Assembly: GCA_021780575.1 (NCBI GenBank)
Contig: JAJXYL010000036.1
Coordinates: 1 to 5,419, forward strand
Length of the DNA stretch: 5,419 nucleotides
Source of the DNA: a bacterium
GTDB taxonomy: Bacteria; Patescibacteriota; Minisyncoccia; Phycocordibacterales; Phycocordibacteraceae
Reading direction: 5' to 3'
In this document: piece by piece, positions 1 to 4,426 of the stretch
How positions within the stretch are numbered: the first letter of the stretch is position 1
Layout: every line of letters begins with the position of its first letter
Made by a program: the position numbers and the translations under genes
Notes under the pieces: generated by a model
Database searches by the model: none
Told to the model about the DNA's origin: nothing
What the model saw: only the letters and a program-made list of their open reading frames with translations

Positions 1-1
1 G

Positions 2-721
2 GAGGAAAGGAAGCGCACGTTGGAGCGCACGAAGATACGCTTGGAAGAGGCGGGCGGAACGGGCGAAGAAATACGGCACGAGCATAAAGAAATTTCCGAG
101 CGCGAGGTGTTTCTCGCTAAGGAACTCGACGATCTCGCGAAGTCGGCGGCGGGACTCGGCGCGCTCATCGACGATTTGGATACGGAGCTTGCAAAGCATT
201 TCGCCGATGGGTTGAGCAAGGTTAATGCCTCCTTTAGCGAATACTTCGCGCTGATGTTCGGCGGCGGAAGCGCGCGACTCGCACTTGAAGAATCCGACGA
301 GCCGGAGGAATCAGACGATGAGGGAGTTGAAGAAGACATTGACGAGTTGCCGCGGGAGAAGGAGCGGCCGGGAATAGAAATAGTGGTCAACCTGCCGAAG
401 AAGAAGGTGCGCTCCCTGATGCAGCTCTCGGGCGGCGAGCGCGCCCTGACCAGCATTGCGCTCATCTTCGCGATGAGCCAGGTGAATCCGCCGCCGTTTT
501 TGATACTGGACGAGACTGACGCCGCCCTCGACGAAGCGAACAGCCGTCGCTACGGTGATATGATCGAGAACCTCGCGAAGAAGTCGCAGCTCATCGTCAT
601 CACCCATAACCGCGAAACGATGAGCCGCACGAGTATTCTCTACGGCGTCACTATGGGCGGCGACGGCGTCAGCAAGCTGCTCTCCGTGAAGTTTGAGGAA
701 GCTGTCGCGGTCGCGAAATAA
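2..721 (+). CDS. smc: Chromosome segregation protein SMC, C-terminal part (5' end outside window)
   Basis: This is the C-terminal end of an SMC ATPase, the core of the condensin-like complex that organises and segregates the chromosome. The frame is open from base 2, so the gene begins upstream; 239 residues and a TAA stop are visible. Roughly the first 70 residues are charged and heptad-like, fitting the end of the returning coiled-coil arm. The head half follows: FGGGSARL, an acidic stretch (about residues 96-115, 14 of 20 Asp/Glu), the ABC signature LSGGERALTSIAL (from 142), Walker B with catalytic Glu and D-loop in LILDETDAALDEAN (from 167), and the switch histidine in ITHNRETM (about 199-206). 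The closing YGVTMGGDGVSKLLSVKF is typical of bacterial SMC. All visible ATPase motifs are intact. It converges on the RNase R gene with no intergenic base. Identification is secure; the Walker A half and hinge cannot be seen. Confidence 0.96.
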   Translation, partial: EERKRTLERTKIRLEEAGGTGEEIRHEHKEISEREVFLAKELDDLAKSAAGLGALIDDLDTELAKHFADGLSKVNASFSEYFALMFGGGSARLALEESDEPEESDDEGVEEDIDELPREKERPGIEIVVNLPKKKVRSLMQLSGGERALTSIALIFAMSQVNPPPFLILDETDAALDEANSRRYGDMIENLAKKSQLIVITHNRETMSRTSILYGVTMGGDGVSKLLSVKFEEAVAVAK

Positions 722-2668
722 TCAGGCCGGGAGGAAGTCCAGCTCTTTTTCGGGAATGCGCGCGGCGATGAGCTTCACTTTAATAGGGTCGCCAAGACGA
801 TACGATTTCTTCGTGCGGCGGCCGACCAGCCGATACTGCTTCTCTTCATACTCAAAATAATCATCACCGACGTTGCGGACGTTGATCATGCCGTCGGCGT
901 GCGTCTCGGCGAGCTCCACGTAGAGCCCGCGCTCGGTGACGCCCGAGATGACGGCGTCGAATATCTCGCCTATTCTGCCGGAAAGGAATTCGACCTGCTT
1001 CATCTTGACTGAGTCGCGCTCGGCGTCGGAGGCCGCCACCTCGCGTTCGGAGGCGTGAAGGGCGAGCTTATCAAAGGCCTGCATCTCCTCCGGCATTATC
1101 GGGGCACCGCCCGCATGCGCCTTGATGAGCCGGTGGATGACGAGGTCAGGGTAGCGCCGTATCGGCGAGGTGAAATGCGTATAGAAATCGAAAGCGAGGC
1201 CGAAGTGGCCGATGTTCCGGGTGGCGTAGACAGCCTTGCTCATGGAGCGGAGCGTTGCCATCTTCACGAGATACTCCTCGGGCTTCCCCTTCACCGACTC
1301 TAAGAGCTTGTTCAGATCGGTGCCGGTGACCTGGCCGCTCCCCGAGGTCTTCAGGTGGTAGCCCATCACGCGCAAGAGGTGGGCGAGGTTCTCTATACGA
1401 TCGGTGTCTGGAGCGTCGTGGATGCGGTAGAGCGAATAGAAATGTGGCCCGCCGTTCTTCGTGAGCGCGGAGAGATGCTTCGCCACCGCCTCGTTCGCGA
1501 GGAGCATGAAGTCTTCGATGAGCAGGTTCGTTGCTTTACGCTCTTTCAGGTGGACTGCGATCGGTTTCCCCTCGGTATTCAGCTCAATCTTTACTTCAGC
1601 CGTATCAAATTCTATGGCACCTTTCGCCTGGCGTCGTGCGCGGATCTTCTTCGAGAGTTCGTGCAAGGTCGAGAGCTCGGTGTGGAGCGTGCCCGATCCA
1701 GCATCAAGCACCTCCTGGGCATTTTCATAGGTAAAGCGCTTGTCAGAGTGGATAACGGTCTCGCCGAACCACGCGTCTTTAATGTTCGCATCAGCGTCGA
1801 GTGTGAAGACCGCCGAGACGGCAAGCCGGTCCTCGTCCGGCTTTAGCGAGCAGAGGTCGTTGGAGAGGATCTCGGGTAGCATCGGGATGGTGCGGTCGAC
1901 AAGATAAACGCTCGTTGCGCGATGGACGGCCTCCTTGTCGAGTGCGCTGCCGGATTTTACAAAATATGAGACGTCGGCGATGTGGACGCCAACCTCGATG
2001 TTTCCGTCAGGAAGCTTTTTCACCGAGAGGGCATCGTCAAAGTCTTTCGCGTCAAAGGGGTCGATGGTGCAGGTCGCGGTTTCCCTGAAGTCGCGCCGCT
2101 TCGGGTTTTTTGCTTCTTCGGCAAGCATCGCGCGACCGTTTTTCTCCAAAGATTCCGCGTCGGCGACCACGCCGGGAGGGAAGTCAGAGGAGAATCCTTG
2201 ACCGAGGGCAAGCGCGCGCATCTCGGTCTCGTGGATACCCGCCTTGCCGATGACTTCTTCGATGGTACCGAGCGGATATTCCTTGTCGGCGGCCCACGCG
2301 CCGAGACGTACGAGCACCTTATCACCGAGCGCGGCGTTCCCTCGATCCTTAATCACGAGTGGGACGTACATCTTCTTGTAGTCGGGCACAAGCAGGGTGA
2401 GACCGTTTTCCTCAACGAGCGTTCCGACGAAGGTTTCGCGCGCGCGGGAGACCACTTCGACCACCTTGCCGGAGGCGCGTGGTGGCATTTTCCCCAGCGG
2501 GTCGCGATACAGGCCCGCCGGGGCGACCTTGACGATGTCACCCGCGAGCGCGTGGTTTGCCCACTCCGTCGGAATAAGCAGGTCCTCGGCGTCCTCGCCT
2601 ATGGAGAAAAAGCCAATGCCTTTTCGGGTCATCGTTATGGGCCCCTCGTACAGCTTGTCTGCCGCCAT
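722..2668 (-). CDS. rnr: Ribonuclease R (RNB-family 3'-5' exoribonuclease), compact form
   Basis: The 648-residue product is a processive 3'-5' hydrolytic exoribonuclease acting in RNA turnover and quality control in the cytoplasm. Order of domains: a cold-shock/OB domain (about 5-70, with TRKGIGFFSIG and DLLIP), a second OB domain (about 78-160), the RNB catalytic domain (about 195-515) and a C-terminal S1 domain (about 565-640). The metal-binding motif TIDPFDAKDFDDAL keeps the expected aspartates D203, D209, D211 and D212. SVYLVDRTIPMLPEILSN and HFTSPIRRYPDLVIHR (498-513) are further RNB signatures. The motif style is RNase R rather than RNase II. E. coli RNase R is about 813 residues; this one lacks the N-terminal winged-helix region and the Lys-rich tail. 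ATG at 2668 is chosen because the OB domain begins directly after it and the divergent promoter region leaves no room upstream. No Shine-Dalgarno sequence is evident. Confidence 0.95.
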   Translation of the reverse strand: MAADKLYEGPITMTRKGIGFFSIGEDAEDLLIPTEWANHALAGDIVKVAPAGLYRDPLGKMPPRASGKVVEVVSRARETFVGTLVEENGLTLLVPDYKKMYVPLVIKDRGNAALGDKVLVRLGAWAADKEYPLGTIEEVIGKAGIHETEMRALALGQGFSSDFPPGVVADAESLEKNGRAMLAEEAKNPKRRDFRETATCTIDPFDAKDFDDALSVKKLPDGNIEVGVHIADVSYFVKSGSALDKEAVHRATSVYLVDRTIPMLPEILSNDLCSLKPDEDRLAVSAVFTLDADANIKDAWFGETVIHSDKRFTYENAQEVLDAGSGTLHTELSTLHELSKKIRARRQAKGAIEFDTAEVKIELNTEGKPIAVHLKERKATNLLIEDFMLLANEAVAKHLSALTKNGGPHFYSLYRIHDAPDTDRIENLAHLLRVMGYHLKTSGSGQVTGTDLNKLLESVKGKPEEYLVKMATLRSMSKAVYATRNIGHFGLAFDFYTHFTSPIRRYPDLVIHRLIKAHAGGAPIMPEEMQAFDKLALHASEREVAASDAERDSVKMKQVEFLSGRIGEIFDAVISGVTERGLYVELAETHADGMINVRNVGDDYFEYEEKQYRLVGRRTKKSYRLGDPIKVKLIAARIPEKELDFLPA

Positions 2669-2683
2669 TTGGTCTACTCTAGC

Positions 2684-2689
2684 AATATA
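2684..2689 (-). promoter_or_regulatory. Probable -10 element for the RNase R gene
   Basis: Read on the minus strand, the hexamer TATATT ends 15 nt before the RNase R ATG. Transcription would start about 6-7 nt downstream, giving a 5' leader of only about 8 nt. No convincing -35 hexamer is seen at 16-18 bp. It lies only about 10 bp from the rpsP -10 element on the other strand, so the two polymerases would compete for the same DNA. Assigned by position and sequence only. Confidence 0.45.
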
Positions 2690-2699
2690 CGCCGCCTTC

Positions 2700-2708
2700 T
2701 GCTATAGT
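2700..2708 (+). promoter_or_regulatory. Extended -10 promoter of rpsP, positioned for a leaderless transcript
   Basis: The bases TGCTATAGT form an extended -10 element (TGn plus TATAGT, five of six matches to TATAAT). The last T is at 2708 and the rpsP ATG begins at 2716, leaving 7 nt between them. A sigma70-type start site normally falls 6-7 nt past the -10 box, so the mRNA would begin at, or one base before, the ATG. There is no good -35 box at 2680-2685, which the extended -10 may offset. No ribosome binding site could fit. Confidence 0.6.
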
Positions 2709-2715
2709 CGGTCGC

Positions 2716-3159
2716 ATGTTGATGATTCGATTCCAGCGCATCGGCCGGACCAATGATCCGGCGTTTCGCATTGTCGTCTTGGAGAAGGAGCGCGCGGCTA
2801 AGGCCGGTGACATTGTCGAACTCCTCGGCACCTACAATCCCCGGAGCAAGGCGCTCACGCTGAACGAGGAGCAGGCGAAGGCCTGGATTGCCAAAGGCGC
2901 CCAGCCGACGGACTCTATCCACAATCTCTTTGTCGCGAAGGGTATCATCGCCGGTAAGAAGGTAAACGCGCTTCCGAAAAAGACGCCGCAGAAGAGCGAA
3001 GAGGCGATTGCCGCAGAGGCGGCCGCAGCGGCAGCCGCAAAGACGGCAGCCGAGACACCGGCAGCTCCAACCGAGGATGAAATTGCCGCTGAAGCTGAAC
3101 CGGCTCCGGCAGAGGTCCCCGTTGCTGAAGCCGCATCAGCCGAGACTCCGGCAGCCTAA
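2716..3159 (+). CDS. rpsP: 30S ribosomal protein S16 with Ala/Glu/Pro-rich C-terminal tail
   Basis: S16 is a primary-binding protein of the small ribosomal subunit, needed for 30S assembly. Residues 1 to about 82 are a complete S16 fold: MLMIRFQRIGRTNDPAFRIVV, then VELLGTYNPRSK, and the TDSIHNLF/KGII helix region. The family is usually 80-90 residues; this protein has 147. The extra part begins after a Lys-rich junction (about 81-93) and is low in complexity: residues 95-147 hold 25 Ala and 11 Glu, with scattered Pro and Thr and a run of seven Ala. Such tails occur in S16 of several phyla and are probably disordered or helical on the ribosome surface; a function is not known to me. ATG at 2716 is chosen because the protein starts right at the fold and a -10 box lies 7 nt upstream; the ATG two codons later (MIRF) is a less likely alternative. 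It is the first gene of the rpsP-KH-trmD cluster. Confidence 0.97.
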   Translation: MLMIRFQRIGRTNDPAFRIVVLEKERAAKAGDIVELLGTYNPRSKALTLNEEQAKAWIAKGAQPTDSIHNLFVAKGIIAGKKVNALPKKTPQKSEEAIAAEAAAAAAAKTAAETPAAPTEDEIAAEAEPAPAEVPVAEAASAETPAA

Positions 3160-3170
3160 CCCAAATAAAA

Positions 3171-3191
3171 ACGCCCTCGTGGCGTATATAT
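3171..3191 (+). other. Small hairpin between rpsP and the KH gene
   Basis: ACGCC (3171-3175) pairs perfectly with GGCGT (3181-3185) around a CTCGT loop, followed by ATATAT and preceded by an A-rich run. It sits 11 nt after the rpsP stop. The stem is only 5 bp and the downstream run is not pure T, so it would be a weak terminator at best. It may instead act as a processing or 3'-end stability element that lowers downstream expression relative to S16. Confidence 0.3.
3185..3190 (+). promoter_or_regulatory. Possible -10 element just before the KH gene
   Basis: TATATA ends 5 nt before the ATG of the KH-domain gene, and no Shine-Dalgarno sequence is present in the 36-bp gap. The placement mirrors that of the rpsP promoter and would give an almost leaderless mRNA. 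No -35 hexamer or TGn extension is visible, and the site overlaps the right arm of the small hairpin. Readthrough from rpsP is an alternative source of the message. Confidence 0.3.
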
Positions 3192-3195
3192 CCCT

Positions 3196-3507
3196 ATGGA
3201 ACCAGACCAAGCATTTCTTGAATACGCAGTAAAGGCGCTCGCCGACCACCCCGAGGCGGTCGAAACGACGCGTACCATCGATCAGATGGGCGTCCTCCTC
3301 ACGCTCACGGTCCATCCCGAGGATATGGGCAAGATCATCGGCAAGAGCGGTAAGACCGCCGAGGCGCTGCGCATTCTCCTGCGTGTTGTCGGGATGAAGG
3401 GCAATGCGCGCGTGAATCTTAAGATAAACGAGCCGGTCGGCGGCAAGCGCGCTTCCACGGGCGAGCCGGAGACCAAGACTATTGATCAGGTAGTGGAGGA
3501 GCTTTAA
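3196..3507 (+). CDS. khpA: KH-domain RNA-binding protein, KhpA-like
   Basis: This 103-residue protein is a single type II KH-domain RNA-binding protein of the KhpA (YlqC) family, whose members bind many RNAs and in some bacteria work with KhpB in controlling cell division and RNA fate. The RNA-gripping GxxG loop is visible as IIGKSGKTAEALR (from 47; G49-K-S-G52), followed by the helix and the final strand ARVNLKINEP. The N-terminal FLEYAVKALADHPEAV is the family's usual opening. Known KhpA proteins are about 75-85 residues; the extra 20 or so here form a polar tail after residue 80 (GGKRASTGEPETK). Its place between rpsP and trmD is the classic one. The ATG at 3196 gives the expected N terminus; there is no Shine-Dalgarno site. 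The trmD GTG lies only 4 nt beyond its stop, so the two are probably co-transcribed. Confidence 0.93.
   Translation: MEPDQAFLEYAVKALADHPEAVETTRTIDQMGVLLTLTVHPEDMGKIIGKSGKTAEALRILLRVVGMKGNARVNLKINEPVGGKRASTGEPETKTIDQVVEEL
3495..3500 (+). promoter_or_regulatory. Shine-Dalgarno site for trmD, inside the KH gene's end
   Basis: GGAGGA lies within the last codons of the KH gene, with about 11-12 nt before the GTG at 3512. The spacing is on the long side but usable. It is the only convincing ribosome binding site at any of the five starts in this window, and supports GTG as the trmD start and translation coupled to the KH gene. Confidence 0.6.
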
Positions 3508-3511
3508 CGAA

Positions 3512-4192
3512 GTGAGATTCCATCTAATTACATTGTTTGCAGAGGCCTGCGATGCATATCTCTCGGCGTCGATCATCGGTCGCGCTCGGAAGGAGAAGAA
3601 AATTTCCGTACAGTACCAGAACCCCCGCGACTTCGTCGCGGGACTGGCGGGGAGTTATAAGAAGGTAGACGAAAAGCCGTATGGCGGTGGCCCTGGGATG
3701 GTGATGTTTGCAATGCCTGTAGTCAGCGCAACTGCAAAGGCATTGCAGACCCCGAGAAGTCCGCGACGAGGGAATGCTGGTAAAAAACAGGTCATCATCT
3801 GGTTCTCACCGAGCGGCAAGCAGTTCACCAATAAAGACGCAGACGCACTCGCGAAGTATGACGACGTAGTTCTCGTCTGCGGCCGCTACGAGGGTATCGA
3901 CGAGCGCGCGAAGAAAATCCTCAAGACGCTCGCTCCCGTAAAAGAATTCGCCGTCGGCGAGGCGGTCTACACCGGCGGGGAAGTCCCGGCGCTCGCCATC
4001 GTCGACGCTGTCACGCGCCGTATTCCCGGTGTGCTCGGCAAGGACGCGTCGGTGGAGGAGCGTCGCATCGCCTCAAGCGCTGTCTACACCCGCCCTGAAA
4101 CTATTTCATACAAGAAGAAGAATTATAAAGTTCCCAAAGTCCTCCAGACCGGCCATCACGCCAAGATCGACGCGTGGCGAAGGAGGAGATAA
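3512..4192 (+). CDS. trmD: tRNA (guanine37-N1)-methyltransferase TrmD, short variant lacking the usual catalytic Asp
   Basis: TrmD uses S-adenosylmethionine to methylate N1 of G37, next to the anticodon, which prevents +1 frameshifting. The 226-residue product opens with RFHLITLF and carries the SPOUT trefoil-knot motifs: KPYGGGPGM (55-63), CGRYEGIDER (123-132), VGEAVYTGGE (148-157) and TRRIPGVLG (168-176). R169 matches E. coli R154. Two oddities: (1) the family's GDYxLTGGE is GEAVYTGGE here; (2) aligning from IPGVLG, the catalytic base D169 of E. coli falls on R184 (DASVEERR), though E182 and E183 are adjacent. The segment before YTRP is four residues shorter than in E. coli, and the protein stops just after HHAKIDAW, missing the last 40 or so residues of the tRNA-binding C-terminal domain. 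GTG start is fixed by the N-terminal motif. The final codons create an AGGAGGAGA run. It is the last gene before the terminator. Confidence 0.95.
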   Translation: MRFHLITLFAEACDAYLSASIIGRARKEKKISVQYQNPRDFVAGLAGSYKKVDEKPYGGGPGMVMFAMPVVSATAKALQTPRSPRRGNAGKKQVIIWFSPSGKQFTNKDADALAKYDDVVLVCGRYEGIDERAKKILKTLAPVKEFAVGEAVYTGGEVPALAIVDAVTRRIPGVLGKDASVEERRIASSAVYTRPETISYKKKNYKVPKVLQTGHHAKIDAWRRRR

Positions 4193-4210
4193 TTGTCCGT
4201 TTGAAAGCGC

Positions 4211-4240
4211 GCCACGACCCGGGAGGGGTCGTGGCCTTTT
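4211..4240 (+). terminator. Strong intrinsic terminator after trmD
   Basis: GCCACGACCC (4211-4220) pairs perfectly with GGGTCGTGGC (4226-4235) around a GGGAG loop: a 10-bp GC-rich stem. One C and then TTTTAT follow. It sits 18 nt past the trmD stop and closes the rpsP-KH-trmD unit, separating it from rpoB. The T-run is short, but stem strength and position are convincing. Confidence 0.9.
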
Positions 4241-4254
4241 ATCCCCACAACCCC

Positions 4255-4283
4255 TTGCGCGGGAAAGGACGGGCTGATACAGT
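4255..4283 (+). promoter_or_regulatory. Sigma70-type promoter for rpoB
   Basis: TTGCGC (4255-4260) is followed after exactly 17 bp by TACAGT (4278-4283), which is preceded by TGA and so makes an extended -10. It starts 14 nt after the terminator's T-run and faces rpoB. The predicted start site is near 4290, giving a leader of about 137 nt. It is the only promoter in the window with both recognisable hexamers at ideal spacing. Confidence 0.65.
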
Positions 4284-4289
4284 ACGAAC

Positions 4290-4426
4290 ACAAGATACGA
4301 GTGAGTAACGGAGGGCGGCAGATTCATACGGGAGCAGGATAAACGCAAAGCGAAAGCGGACTTCGTTCGTGCGTTCGCATTTATATATTTTCAGGGAGAA
4401 AATTATTAACTTCACGCCAACCTCAC
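4290..4426 (+). promoter_or_regulatory. Long 5' leader of rpoB with hairpin and U-rich run
   Basis: This untranslated stretch between the predicted start site and the rpoB ATG contains no credible gene. GCGAA (4350-4354) can pair with TTCGC (4374-4378), with some inner pairing, and an A/T-only run (TATATATTTT, 4381-4390 region) follows, resembling a weak attenuator. Three TTCG copies (4362, 4366, 4374) can each pair with CGAA at 4351-4354, so alternative folds are possible. TATATT at 4384-4389 could instead be a second -10. AGGGAGA at 4393-4399 is 27 nt from the ATG, too far to serve directly as a Shine-Dalgarno site. I do not recognise a known riboswitch or ribosomal-protein leader. Confidence 0.4.

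Noticed and set aside
1355..1846. Open frame of 163 codons on the plus strand opposite the RNase R catalytic domain
   Set aside because: Mirror of conserved RNB coding sequence, no known motif, no promoter or ribosome binding site.
1982..2707. Open frame of 241 codons on the plus strand opposite the RNase R N-terminal half
   Set aside because: It is antisense to a firmly identified gene, has no recognisable domain and runs through the divergent promoter region; GC-biased codons readily leave long open frames on the opposite strand.
3136..3576. Minus-strand open frame of 146 codons over the KH gene
   Set aside because: It covers conserved KH and TrmD coding sequence in antisense, and its translation shows no family features.
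4181..4306. Perfect Shine-Dalgarno-like AGGAGGAG at the trmD end followed by a TTG-started frame at 4201
   Set aside because: The purines come from Arg codons closing trmD. The frame of about 34 codons runs straight through the terminator hairpin and has no protein-like character.
4301..4342. GTG-started 13-codon upstream open frame in the rpoB leader
   Set aside because: No Shine-Dalgarno site, start only about 11 nt from the predicted transcript end, and no regulatory codon run; such short frames occur by chance.
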